DNA of 64,000 bases from Pachyseris speciosa (lineage: Eukaryota; Cnidaria; Anthozoa; Scleractinia; Pachyseridae): positions 437,501 to 501,500 of the forward strand of contig JAEMWC010000239.1 in the NCBI GenBank assembly GCA_016490735.1, read 5' to 3'. This document shows positions 1-10,986 of this stretch, piece by piece. Position 1 is the stretch's first letter; the number at the start of each line of letters is the position of its first letter. The position numbers were made by a program, and so were the translations under genes. The notes under the pieces are model-generated. The model worked only from the letters and a program-made list of their open reading frames with translations. It did not search any database and had not been told where the DNA came from.

Positions 1-735
1 TATGGTCAATATATCAAAGGCTTGTATCCACTCCATCACCTCACTGAACTTGTTGCCCAGACTGTTAATGTTGAAGCTTCCAATGACACAATGTTTGGCT
101 GAGTGTTGGTTCAGTACTTTCCAGACAGGGTCATCGTTGTTATTTGTAACTAAAGAATTGTTCGCAATTGAATCATTTATCGACGAGATCGAAGAGTCAA
201 AGAATGAGTCCGAGAAAGGTGGTAAACTACTGGTCAGGCAGAACCATGTATCGAAGGAGTTGTAGATCTTATTGAGAACGTCCTTAGATAGACCTGAGCA
301 TTTCGCATGGAAGTACGAAGCACAGTTGCTACACAAAATGGCCGCCTGGTTTCTTCGTACCGCCATATTACACGTAACACATTTTGGTCTCTTCTCCGTC
401 GGACCTGGATTAAATTCAATGTCATGATAGAGTAAGACATCTGGCAGCCATAGACATTGGTGACCATGTTTAGTCCATCGTATTTGGGGCATATGAACGC
501 GAGGAAATTGTCGAGTAACGCTCGTAAGGTTTGAACCACGTAAGGATATCTTCGCACCAGCAGGGCACTCAGGTCGATACACATCTTGTGGCCGGGGCCT
601 CGAAGCAATACCAATACCATAACCCTTGAAATATCTGCCTTTAACGATTTTAGGAGTTGTAGCAATTAATAATAGATACAAAATGAAAAAAGTAGTGTGG
701 ATGCCGAGCCCTGTAAGACCACGTGCGTCCGCCAT
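1..735 (-). CDS. 5' part of a non-LTR retrotransposon ORF: signal-like segment, 2A-like motif, PHD-like finger, start of endonuclease
   Basis: This frame stays open for 245 codons, from an ATG at 735 to the window edge, with an in-frame TAG just upstream and no other ATG between, so the start is well supported. Residues 14-30 are hydrophobic (TTFFILYLLLIATTP) and look like a signal peptide or anchor. Residues 105-112 read DIEFNPGP, which fits the 2A ribosome-skipping consensus D-V/I-E-x-N-P-G-P. Residues 119-166 have C119, C122, C135, C138, H143, C146 and C166 in PHD-like spacing. From about residue 213 the sequence matches the first strand of a LINE-type APE endonuclease (GSFNINSLGNKF). 2A motifs in APE-type non-LTR elements are known. 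The remaining endonuclease and the reverse transcriptase would lie left of the window. Confidence 0.82.
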   Translation of the reverse strand, partial: MADARGLTGLGIHTTFFILYLLLIATTPKIVKGRYFKGYGIGIASRPRPQDVYRPECPAGAKISLRGSNLTSVTRQFPRVHMPQIRWTKHGHQCLWLPDVLLYHDIEFNPGPTEKRPKCVTCNMAVRRNQAAILCSNCASYFHAKCSGLSKDVLNKIYNSFDTWFCLTSSLPPFSDSFFDSSISSINDSIANNSLVTNNNDDPVWKVLNQHSAKHCVIGSFNINSLGNKFSEVMEWIQAFDILTI

Positions 736-812
736 TGCATTGTCTTCATTTCTGACTCTGAATCGCTCAACATTGCTAGGCTGTTTCTAGCATTCACTAC
801 GAACAACTAATT

Positions 813-813
<1 letters not shown>

Positions 814-844
<31 letters not shown>
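814..844. repeat. poly(A) run
   Basis: About thirty adenines lie just upstream of the minus-strand LINE ORF. The run may be the tail of an older plus-strand insertion or a simple repeat. It cannot be the tail of the minus-strand ORF next to it, which would end in T on this strand at the other side. Confidence 0.7.
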
Positions 845-846
<2 letters not shown>

Positions 847-894
847 CATCATCCAGTTATAACAAAGACAGCGCTTGCGAAACCACACGGGCTT

Positions 895-1120
895 TTCCCT
901 CACAAAAAAGTTCACGATACACTTATCCGTTGGTGGTAGTTAGTACAGTAGGTAATGCATTTATCAGAGTGCCAGTCGATTGTGTGGTTTGTCTGTAAAT
1001 GGTGCTCAGCAATGTTATTGTTAATGTCACCATTTCTCGTCGCTCGTTTGTGTTCAGTCAGTCTCACGTTCAAATTTCTGCCAGTCTCACCGATATAAGT
1101 GGCCTAGCACTCGCAGCATT
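895..1120 (-). pseudogene. Penelope-like GIY-YIG endonuclease fragment
   Basis: Read on the minus strand, this stretch encodes a GIY-YIG core, with YIGETGRNLNVRLTEHKRAT followed by NNNIAEHHLQTNHTIDWHS. Such C-terminal GIY-YIG domains belong to Penelope-like retroelements. A stop lies just before the YIG motif and no reverse transcriptase is attached, so it is a remnant. A second, plus-strand copy of the downstream part lies at 1343-1600, making a head-to-head pair. Confidence 0.65.
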
Positions 1121-1210
1121 TGATCTTCTAAACTGCTCCCTGTCTGTCCTTTTCGTTCGTCTTTGTCCTTAATGTTCGTCAATAGTTGTCGTAAAGTAGT
1201 GCTGGGTCTT

Positions 1211-1342
1211 AGACTGCGAGCAGTCTTTCTTTCCTTCGTCGATCCTGTGGGCGAGCGCGAAGCGCGAGCGAGCGGAAATTGGGGAGAGTGGAAGTCAGCG
1301 CAAGCGAGCAGAAAGGAAAGAAGCAGGGACTGCTCACAGTTT
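1211..1342. mobile_element. small inverted-repeat element (MITE-like)
   Basis: The left end AGACTGCGAGCAGTC and the right end GACTGCTCACAGTTT are imperfect inverted repeats, followed inward by pyrimidine-rich and purine-rich mirror sequence. The 132-bp element separates the two halves of the PLE remnant pair. No ORF is present. Confidence 0.55.
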
Positions 1343-1600
1343 AGATGGGTCTATGAGCAACCATTTACAGACAAACTACACAATTAACTGGGACTCTGCT
1401 AAATACGTTACCTACTGCACTAACTTCCACCAACGGATCGCACTGGAAAGTTAGAAAAGACACCAATGAACCGTTGCCAAAAACCTCCCCACCTTACAAA
1501 TGACTTATTGACGATATCAACAACAGACAAACAATAGACAAACTGATTAATTTTGCTCACAATACACCTACGGAGATTTGACTAGCAAAAGACGGACCGA
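1343..1600 (+). pseudogene. Penelope-like GIY-YIG fragment, inverted partner
   Basis: The plus-strand reading gives NHLQTNYTINWDSAKYVTYC followed by TNFHQRIALES, closely matching the protein read from the opposite strand at 895-1120. Several stops follow. The pair forms an inverted repeat, an arrangement often seen for PLE insertions. Confidence 0.55.
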
Positions 1601-2497
1601 GACGCACTAATCACGATTTACAGTCTTCACAGCCAATAACATGACTGAGACGACCAATAACATCACGACGTCGTTGACCAAGCAGATCAACGATCAGAGC
1701 ACTTACACCATCTACTGACTTGACTCTGATGATGAATTCCTCTCAGGTTGTCGAAAGCCGGAACGTTAAATGAGAACGCGAAAGCGCGCGGAAAGGACCA
1801 AAGGAATACTGGTGCTCACTTTGCCGTTCTGTCATTGGTTAAGGTGGTTTCGCACATTAGAAACATGGCGTATTTGCCTTGACATTGAGCTTTGTCAGCC
1901 GACATTTTCCCTTTGCGGTTGTGTTGCAAAGAAACTACAACGGTGACCCCCATTTTTTTATTAGCGTTACTTACTCGTAATAGGCATACAAAAAACATGT
2001 TTTAAGGAGAAAAAAAGTTTAATAGTAGAAGTTGGTTTATATATGTATAAATGACGTGAAACTTTGCATTGGACTCAGGGAGGAGTGTGAATTGATTACT
2101 TAGTGGCCCAATTCGCTTAAATTATTTGCAAGATCAGGCAGTTTGAAATCACTATACTGAAAGATTATAGCCCAGAAAAACAATTAAGCTCCAGGTTTCA
2201 CTACTACTCGTAGTTTTTGCTACATAATAACAATTTTTTGGGTTGCTCAGGTTTCGAACATTTCTCGCACAACTCTGTAAAATCACTTAGAATAACGGAC
2301 ATGCAGGGCGAAAACAAGCATGGTGACTCCATCTTTTTATTACATTTTTTTAATGTCCTGTTTATGACTATAAATTGTACCAAGTTTGAAAAAAAATTTC
2401 GTGGGCCGGGAATTACCTACACGTTGTGTTTGCTAAATCCGCCTAATGTCACCACAAACAGTCATTCCCAGGACTATACACTCACCCGGGCGATCAT
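1601..2497. other. no gene recognised
   Basis: AT-rich sequence with only short chance ORFs. No domain, splice pattern or terminal repeat was found. It ends in a T-rich run that starts the next element. Confidence 0.5.
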
Positions 2498-3230
2498 TTT
2501 TTTTTTTTTTTTTATTTTTTTATTTTTTTTTTTAATTTATTATATATTCAAACACACAAAAAACTTACATCGTATTTACAAGAAAGCCTACATATTTACA
2601 CTAAACAGTATACATTACTTTCTTTACTCAAAATAAAATCCAGGCATCAACGTTTTATGGCAGTCGTTGCAAAGCCATTGTGAGAAAGCAGTGAAGGAAT
2701 GTTGTACTTCGGTCTGGGGACTAATCAAACAAACAAACAAAACAAAAGGGGGGCTTTTGTAAATTATAGTTTTCAGTAATTCCCACTTTGTTTGTAGGGT
2801 GCCCACAGCCTTTTGTTCAGCTAGACAGATCGACTTAAGATATCTGAGAAAGCCGTCTACCTTTGGCAGTGTTTTGTTATTCTTACAAATCCAAATATAA
2901 TATCTAGTGAAAAGGAGGCAAAAATTCATTTGGCAATGATTTTTGGAGGAATCTGGTATCAATCCTAAAGCTATAAGGATACTGATTTGGTAGGTTTCCG
3001 GAATACACTGAGACGAAATAAAGCGTTGTATTAAGAAGGTTCGAAAAGCAGTCACTTTGGGACAGGACCAAAAGAGGTGACTAAGTTTTTCTGGTTCATC
3101 TTTGCAAAAGGAGCAGTTTGGGTCATCTTGTAGACCGATTTTAACTAAGAATTCGTTAGTTGATATTCATCTGTGCAGAAGCTTGTATACTGGAATTCGA
3201 CATGTCTTGTGCTTGTGCTGCACTTAAAAG
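2498..3230 (-). pseudogene. 3' end of a LINE ORF2 with zf-RVT-like finger and poly(A) tail
   Basis: On the minus strand the frame passes through VKIGLQDDPNCSFCKDEPEK and LSHLFWSCPKVTAFRTFLIQ, the zinc-knuckle tail (C-x2-C, H, C) seen after the reverse transcriptase of L1/Tx1-like non-LTR elements, then about 140 more open codons ending near 2624. The T-rich tract at 2498-2540 is the element's poly(A) tail. A stop lies in frame upstream, and no RT motifs remain, so this is a 5'-truncated copy. Confidence 0.75.
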
Positions 3231-3299
3231 CTGGTTCGTAAGTTTGTGCCATGCACTTAATACATTCATCGTCTTCTATATCACATTCCCTTACCAAAT

Positions 3300-3805
3300 A
3301 ATAAATAATAATTCTTCTTACATTTAAGGTATTGCATAGTATGGCGCCTGATTACTTATGCCATTTAATATCTGTCTTGCCGCCGTCTAGGTATAATTTA
3401 AGGCGCAACGATGACTGTGCAGCTTTATTAACTTTCCCGAAAATAAGAACCAAGAAGACCCTGGCGGATAGATCGTTTAGTTGTGCCGCGCCTAGACTTT
3501 GGAATCAGCTTCCTACCACAATAAGATCTACTTCCAGTTTAGATATTTTTAAAATTAGACTTAAAACTTTTTTATTTAATAGGGCATTTAATTAGTTACT
3601 ATAGTTGTTATAATTAATTTGCATTATTGATGAATTATTCTATTTATTTATGGATTTTGAATTGTAACTTTGGACTTTTATTTTATTTTTAATTTAATAA
3701 TTATTGTAAGGCGCAGTTGAATATTTTCATAGAAACTGCGCGGTATAAATTTTAATAAATTTCAATTTCAATTTCAATTTCAATTTCAATAAATTTCAAT
3801 TTCCA
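3300..3805 (+). pseudogene. 3' end of a second LINE, with (CAATTT)n tail
   Basis: The plus-strand ORF to 3595 reads RTKKTLADRSFSCAAPRLWN then QLPTTIRSTSSLDIFKIRLK, the common C-terminal tail of CR1/L2/RTE-like ORF2 proteins. About 200 bp of AT-rich 3' UTR follow and end in a short tandem CAATTT repeat, as such elements do. It is a 5'-truncated insertion. Confidence 0.75.
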
Positions 3806-4114
3806 ATTTCTCCTGAGCCTGCGTAGGAGATATACTTTTCCTTGATATAAGTTTTGTGTATATCCGTTTACTCGCTTTTTGAGCTTTCAGCGTGAGTTTA
3901 GTCGAATAGCTTTCCTACTTAATTTTAGGATCATTGGTTGCAAAGTTATTTTGGTGCGTGTTCATATCATACTTCACTTGGTTATGAAGTATGAAACGAG
4001 TTATTCAATGTAAATTATTACTTTTATTTGATTTTTTTGAGTTTGACATCTGTTTCGTTTTTAGAAGTATTTATTTATCTTTTTTAAATAGTTCTTGTCA
4101 ATATACGTAAATAA

Positions 4115-4440
4115 ATGTTAATGTCCTTTAAATGGTCGGTAATTGTCGCGTGACCGAATCGAGCAAATCCGGTCGATGAAAAGCAAAACTGAAAATGACT
4201 GAAACATACACTGTCGGCCGCTAAAAAGCTCACTGAAGGCTTTATGACCTCGAAGAATACTTCCTGAACAGACGTGATCATAATAGATGACTGAAGTGCC
4301 AAAACTCACCTCAAAAGACTCAACCTCAGCACTCGTTTTGAGACCTCGGGCGCAAGGCTTGTGCTTATCGTCAAACATAACAAAGCAGCTGATTGGCTCA
4401 TTGGAGTCTTTACACAGGATCCCGAATAGTTATTCAACAA
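4115..4440. repeat. segmental duplicate, partner at 32390-32640
   Basis: This stretch matches 32390-32640 nearly base by base (shared TGAAAAGCAAAACTGAAAAT and following sequence). It marks the left edge of a large duplication in which copy A runs 4115-8400 and copy B runs 32390-35190. The sequence from about 4490 to 5250 instead matches the downstream flank of TRIM copy 2 (40320-40700), so the cassette once carried a TRIM gene on its left. Confidence 0.7.
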
Positions 4441-4619
4441 CTTCCTTAAGGGGTCGCTGAACCAACGGAAACTAAACTAAATCGATTGCTGGTAATGGTT
4501 ATGGTTATGGTTGGTTTTCTGTCATTTGTATTCAAAACTGATTCATGAAGAGTGGCCATTCATACTTTTACATGTCGCTTTTTAAAATCCTACAGAATTT
4601 AAAAATTTGTTCGGTAGTC

Positions 4620-4961
4620 TAAGGCTGCGTTTACATGAGAAGAAAGTCATGCCGGGATGTCTTTCCTCCCAGAGCAAATTTTTTTTTTATTTCTGTTTAT
4701 ATGTGTGGCTTCATCGCTTATAAAAGTCTTGTTTTTCATCCCGAGAACACCGTTTACTTGGAATTTTTGGTCACGTTTTACCTCGGATGAAATTTCATCC
4801 CAGTGCTGAAGACTGGGATGAAATCATCCCGGGACGTACAAATTTCACCCCAGGATCATGTAAACACCAAGAGGCATTTGCAAATAACCAGACACCGGAG
4901 TGAAACTCATCCCCGGATGAAACTCGTCCCGGAATGAGTTCTCTCATGTAATCAGGCCTTA
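4620..4961. mobile_element. MITE with TA target duplication
   Basis: Inverted ends AAGGCTGCGTTTACATGAGA and its counterpart CTCTCATGTAATCAGGCCTT flank about 340 bp of non-coding sequence rich in the motif CATCCCGG. The flanks read TA on both sides, which fits a Tc1/mariner-type origin. The paralogous flank at 40440 lacks it, showing insertion after the duplication. Confidence 0.65.
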
Positions 4962-5607
4962 TATAAGAGTTCGTGTTACTCGCTCAGGTACATGAAAAGC
5001 TCTTGAATTTAACTTCAGAGCTGAAGAGCCCTTGAAAAGGCCTTGAAATGTAGAATATGCTGCTGAAAATATTTCAAAATTCCTTGAGTTTTGCTAAGTG
5101 ATAAGGAGTTATATATCGGTTTAACATAAATAAAAAACTAAATAAATCTTACAAACAACAATATTTAACCCTGGAGTACTTTGCTTGCCTTTCTTGTATA
5201 TTGTCGCTAAAATTATGCGGGTTGTCTGCGCGTTGCATTTCGGGATCAGTTTCTTTTGTATCCTTTTTGTAAAGATTTGCGTCAATGCGTCCATAGAAAC
5301 GGTTGCAGATACATATGAATATAAATTGAAATACCGGGTGGCAGTATATGTGCTTTCAGTTTTAATCTTTGTCAGATGGGGACTCCTGATATCCTTTGCT
5401 AAAAAGTTAATGAAATCTGTTAATAAACATTTGGTTGCTTATGAAACAAATCATAATATACCCTTATACTAAGTGTATAATCTTACAGTGTATAAATTAT
5501 TTTCGCCATTCAGGTAAATTCCCGGCCTCATTTACATTTTCACTTGTTGTATTCCTTACATACTTGCAACCCTCAAAAAAATATTGTCTCATTTACCTCC
5601 ATTTTAG

Positions 5608-7460
5608 GTCCACCACCTCGCAATGAGATGCGCAAAAGTCATCAAACAAGTGAACCAACCTGTTTAATGTGCGTGAACTTGAACAAAGATCCGGTTTGCC
5701 CATGGCAATGTAACCGGGATCACTACTTCTGCGTGTCATGCATCAAAACCTTTCTTGAGAAGACGAGCATCTGTCCACAGTGCCAGAAGGAGAGTGTCTC
5801 CAAAGGAAACCAACCCATTGGATTGATGACCTGGAATGCGTTGCCTGAGCCCTCACTCCCAGGTTATGAGGATTGTGGAATTATAACCATCTATTTCAAG
5901 TTGGAGGGAGGAATTCAAGGTAAGCTATATAGCTCTCAGTAGTTGCGTTATCTCTCTGGGAGTTAAATAGTGGGTGATAACCTAAAAAGTAAGTTTTCTT
6001 CACTAACAGCACAACGACACAGTGAAAAATATCCAAATAACTGTCAGTGGTCGTCATGGCAACAAAACACGACTGCAAAATAAGACTTGCTGATTATACT
6101 TAAAAACATTCTACAACACTCAGTCGCTTATAAATGGCTACGATGTTACATAGTTACTTCTACGTTCCTTGTATCAGGCAAAAGTCATTGTGTGAAAATG
6201 TTGTTAACCGAATATGATAAACATTTTATGATTTTCGCAACTCAATGCTTTGATTCGTGCCCTATTGAACAGAATCTTCGAAATTAATGTGTTTACTTTG
6301 CTAATGCGAAAGCTCTTAATTGCAGGTCCAGATCATCCCAATCCAGGACAGCCTTACAGGGGTTTATTTGAAACTGCTTATCTTCCTAGCAACGCAGATG
6401 GACGTGACGCATGCAGTCTTTTGAAAAAGGCGTTTGAAGAAAGTTTGCTGTTTACAATTGGCAAATGTCTTACTACTGGAGAGGAAAATAAGATCGTGTT
6501 GAGGGGCGTCGAATTGAAAATAACACGAGCCGGAGGTCCAGCCAAGTACGTTCAGTTTTATACAAATGACTTAGTATTTTCTGCTTTATACTTACGGCAA
6601 TGATCATCCCCTTCGTCACGCCTTAAAGTGTGACCACTTCTCATAGAGTCATCTACGAACCACAATTTGAAGCTTTTAAGGATGTTGCCTTCCAATACAG
6701 AGCTTTTTTTGCCCGGTTACATAACACACATAACATAAACTTAATTTTCTACCGAATTTCAGAGTAGCTTACAGGAGCTAATATCTTCGAGAAAACATTA
6801 AAAAAATGTGTTTGTAATAAACACTTAAAATACTCATTTAATAACTATGTGGGAAAAACAGATCTTAGCAAAGGGCATTGGAATCTAAAAGGAAAATTGG
6901 GGGTAACCCTGCATCTTTCAAAGATAATTAGACAAGAAAAATCCCAAAAGCTTTAAAATTCATAGCAATTTATGGGATTTTTTTCCCAATTTGTGGGTTG
7001 GTTATCCCTGAAAAATGCATGGCTACCGCCAAGTTTCTTTTTGGATGGCAATAGGCCTTAGTCAGATCTGCTTTTGTCGCATATTTGAAAACCACGCAAG
7101 AATACTCTTATTTTACGAACTACCAGCCTTAGAAAACTCTTAGTTTTCGGGAAATACGGAGATACACACAGAGTATGCGCAGTAACAACAGGAGGCACCG
7201 TCCTCAAGTTGCAGAAAAATGTATGTTTTCAAAGTCGAACGCCACACGTCACACACTTCACACACAGACAATCCTTAAATGTGGTTGGTAAAAAGCCGGT
7301 ACTAGTTGTCTTTTCTCAACAGCTGACTGTCGATGTGTGCTTGATAGCTAGTTTTACTAAACCATGGCTCGTTATTTTTTGCAGTTATGGATACCCAGAC
7401 CCCAGCTATCTTGATCGACTAAAGAATCAGCTGGCTGAGATAGGAATGACTGAGCCATAA
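5608..7460 (+). CDS. RING plus Deltex C-terminal domain E3 ubiquitin ligase, copy A (3' exons)
   Basis: Three exons fit: 5608-5919, 6326-6545 and 7385-7460, joined in phases 1 and 2, with clean AG/GT borders. Exon 1 encodes a RING finger (CLMC, then QCNRDHYFCVSC and SICPQCQ; two extra residues lie in the C-x-H step) and runs into the DTC domain at GNQPIG. The DTC continues with HPNPGQPY, YLPSNADG, LLFTIGKCLTTG and YGYPDPSYLDRLKNQL to a stop. Deltex proteins pair a RING, which transfers ubiquitin, with a DTC that binds NAD+/ADP-ribose. The usual IHHKT stretch is VELKI here, so ligand binding may be altered. Exon 1 opens in phase 1 and needs an upstream exon; none is recognised. A short hydrophobic ORF at 5185-5472 is not clearly part of it. 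The cytosolic or nuclear role is inferred from the family. Confidence 0.85.
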
Positions 7461-9740
7461 GCATTATGCATCCATTCATCTTACGAATTCACTAACGTTA
7501 GCTCTAGTTTTGGATGCAGTTGGGAGACTTGAAAGAAAAGGATGTACTCTGTGATACTGGTGTTGCGAGTTGAGCCAATTTAAGTTTCGGAAGATTGGAA
7601 GGAATTGTCATTTCTACTCTGCGCTATTCCTTGGCAGTGTACCTAAAACGTAGTTTCACTAGCGGTCCCTTAGCCTGCGCTTCCTTTTATCAGTGCCTGC
7701 CCAAGGCTGAGAAACGCAACAGCAAGTGTCACGATGCTGTTCTAGTAACGGCTCTCTCGTTTGTTGCAGTGGTGAAAATCAAGTAAAGGCCTGTTACTGG
7801 TCATCATGTTCAAGTGCTCTGCTGCTTTCTAAACTTTATCATGCAAAACGTTCCTGCGTTGGGAGAGGCCACCCAAGCGACGAAAAATGAGCTATCTTTA
7901 CCACACAGGCCCCGTTTCCGATTTCCTAGTGTCGAGAGTTAGTTGCAACACTACTCAAGCTCTTCCTTTTTTAAAAAATAAAAGTCACCCTAATACTTCG
8001 CAAAACTCTTGATAGTTTATTTTGTGAAGAAAAAGAAACATACATAAATGATCGAGGTACACGGCAATCTGTACGTTCTTGCTACACCGATTTAGCGACC
8101 AATCAAATGATTTCTAATTCCCATTTAAATATAATCTTAAGGTTTGCCTTAATAAATTTTTTATTCTGAAGCTTTTCGTTTTTTCATATCCCAGCGTTGT
8201 AATGGGCTAGTTACCTCAGGGTGTAGTCTATAGCTTTAAAGTCCGGAAAGGCTCCTCCCGGAAGACGTGGCTTTTTGATGCTTGTAGCATGCAAAAGGGT
8301 AACAACATTTAAAATTCCAGTTTTTAAATAGGTCGCAAGGACAGGCTGTGAACCCCAAAATGGTGGCAATTAGATCCAAGTATAAGAAAGATACGGAAGC
8401 TGGGCTGAAATAGAAGAAATTACAACACAAAACAGGGCCGTAGCTTGTTTTTTGTAACGAGGGGGGAGGGGGGGCATTATCGCGAGTGCCGTAGGCAGGA
8501 GCCTTGTAGAGGGGTCTGAGGGTACCCCCCCCCCCCCCCCTGTAACCATGAGGTTTATCTACTAACGATTAGTACACCAAATTTTGCGAAGCCTATTCCA
8601 AATCCATGTGCTGCCACAAAGTACACTGATTTGTCTTAGTTTTAACAAACTGGATATCTTTCATCTGCTTTTGGAACTTGTACCATAACATTTGACTTAA
8701 CGTTCGAAAAGTTGTCAAACAACAAGACGGTATTAATGTAACATCTTTTTCATAAGCTACCTCTTTAAATGCAGGAAACGTCGTTCCCTACGAGATGAGT
8801 TCGTCGTTGATCGAGAGTTAACTCACGTTTATTTAACTAAAAAAGAAAAAGTCCCTATCAAGGAGAGGTGGTTGCTTAAGAGAAATGATGTAGTGATCAT
8901 TTCCACAGGAATTCAATCAACTTGAAGGTTAGTTGTATTAAGAAAGAGGTAAAAACACCATTGCGATAATAATTTGTAAGAGCCATGCAAACAACCAAAT
9001 CATCGACTGTCAGATTGTTTTAAAGGGATTTTGAGGGTCGCGAAATCCGTCAAAAATCAAACGATTTTCAGTTCTTAATTTTTTAATTTTTCACTAGGAA
9101 AAGATTGTCAAAGGCATCTTATTTTGACTTGAGACCAAACTGTTTACGAGAAAAAGTAGAAGTTGGTGAAGGAACCAGGCATTCTTATTATTTGATTACA
9201 AAAATGTATTCCAAAAAGTTTTCTCCTTCGTATTCTTATTCTTATTATTATTTTAATATTAATTTCTCATTGACATCGATATAGACTCAGAGAGATGTCG
9301 CAGCGTTTTTGCCGTTGGGATCAGAATAAATCAGTAGGATTTCATCAGAGTCATAAGATTCAGAATAAACAATTAAATTGTACCACGCAAATTAGCCGAG
9401 GTAAAATTACTAAGTATTGAAACACACAGAGTATTAGTATATCTATATCCGAAAAAGTTTACAAGCTCACATGGGATCATTTCCATGACCGGAATTCAAC
9501 ACTAGTCTATACATTTATTCGCTGTGACTACTTGTTTAGTTATAGACTGGTCTCTAGCAATTAGTAGTTTGCTTCAATGTAGTGATACGTTTCAGTTTAG
9601 CCGTCTTACTTAGTGTTATATGTGTAAGGGTGTGTAAGATTCATTAAACAACCTAACCTCGAATATTGCTGCGAGTTAGTTTGTGTTGATTCGTTTCCTT
9701 AAGAATATCGAGTTGTGAGGCAATAAGAACTCTATTTCAT
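7461..9740. other. DTC gene downstream region, no further gene seen
   Basis: An AATAAA near 7976 may serve the DTC gene. Sequence up to about 8400 is shared with 34300-35190, the downstream side of copy B. Poly(C) lies at 8527-8540 beside a GGGCCGTAGC motif resembling one end of a MITE. The rest is AT-rich, without recognisable coding sequence. Confidence 0.5.
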
Positions 9741-9746
9741 GCAGTT

Positions 9747-10375
9747 ATGCCCCTTTCCACAGTGACCTTTAGCTGTCTTCCCTTCTTTAAATCTGTGACT
9801 GGGCTAGCTAAAGTTAACCCTAATGTAATCCCCACTAGACGCATCCTCTCAAGAGCAACTAGATCCAGTAGCAACACAAATATAACTTTATTTGTTCCCA
9901 GAAAGTGCAAAACAACAACATATCAGAGGTCTTTTTTCATCCGCACAGTGAGAATATGGAACGCTCTAGCTGTCGACATTGGTCTTTCTGTAATCATTTA
10001 CCTCAGTTCATTCAAAGCACACCTACTCAGTTCCTATAAGCAATCACTCTGTAAACCATATCATCCTGAAGATCCTCGTTCATTCAAGTCTATCTGTACA
10101 AGTTGCAACAAAGTCCGTAATCTGACAAGAATCATTGAATGCTGCTAAAAAAAAAACTACTCATTAATTTTTATTGTAATTTTTATTTCAATTTTATGTG
10201 TTCCGGGCCCGCAGTAACTGGCGTAAGCTGTTGCGGTGTCCCTGCCTGTTTTGTACAACCTATATCTTTTTTTATTTGTTTGTTTGATTGTTTGTTTTTT
10301 TGTTTGTTTGTTTGTTTTTGCTTTGTGTATATTTAATATTAAGCTGACGAAGCTAATAAAATAAATAAAATAAAT
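9747..10375 (+). pseudogene. CR1-like LINE 3' end
   Basis: The 133-codon ORF contains TTTYQRSFFIRTVRIWNALA and ends PEDPRSFKSICTSCNKVRNL then IIECC, the C-terminal tail typical of CR1/Rex-like ORF2 proteins in marine animals. A short 3' UTR follows with TTTG repeats and ends in an AAATA run. No RT motifs lie upstream, so the copy is 5'-truncated. Confidence 0.75.
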
Positions 10376-10986
10376 ATTCTGCTCCACTTCTACATAAGTC
10401 TTCACCCTCCTTCCTGCCCAATCTGGTGTCTCTCTGGTGTCTTAAAATCTCACCAGTCTGGATCTCTCTATAATACAACTTCAACTTTCACTACTACCCT
10501 CTCTTAAATTAATCCTCACTAGCTTCAGCACCCCTCAGTACAAGCGCAAATGGGATACAGACCATACTTCCAAATAGAAAGGATATGGGCCAGCCATCCT
10601 TTGCTTTCAGAAAAACGTTTTGGAATGAAACTTGAGTTGGAGTACGACTTGCAAATTTAAACACCTTCACATAACTTGGTTTTCTGATGTTTGGTGATTC
10701 CATTTCCTCCAAAGGAGAGCTCCAAGTGTTCATCTTAACGTCACCGACGAGTACTGTAGAACAGAAGGTAACAGAAAAAGCAAATGTCCTGAAAATTAGT
10801 AAATTAATATCCATTCACTCCCCTGCCATAGTATCCCTAAACGTCCTCCGTACGTGCGAAAGCCCCGTCGACTACAGAAGAGTGCGTAGGGCTCTGGGGC
10901 AGAGAATATCCAACCATTTCAGCGCTCATTAACTAGTACTTCCGCTTTTCCACGAATTGCCGTGCTTCAAGCCTTAGACAGACGCC

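Noticed and set aside
234..665. 143-codon minus-strand ORF
   Set aside because: It is a shadow in another frame of the LINE ORF at 1-735, whose frame has the 2A-like, PHD-like and endonuclease motifs.
5185..5472. 95-codon ORF with hydrophobic segments upstream of RING-DTC copy A
   Set aside because: The related sequence near 40600 does not keep the frame, copy B lacks it, and no splice link to the RING exon was found.
10509..10814. 101-codon minus-strand ORF upstream of TRIM copy 1
   Set aside because: It covers the region shared upstream of both TRIM copies, but copy 2 does not keep the frame; no domain is seen.
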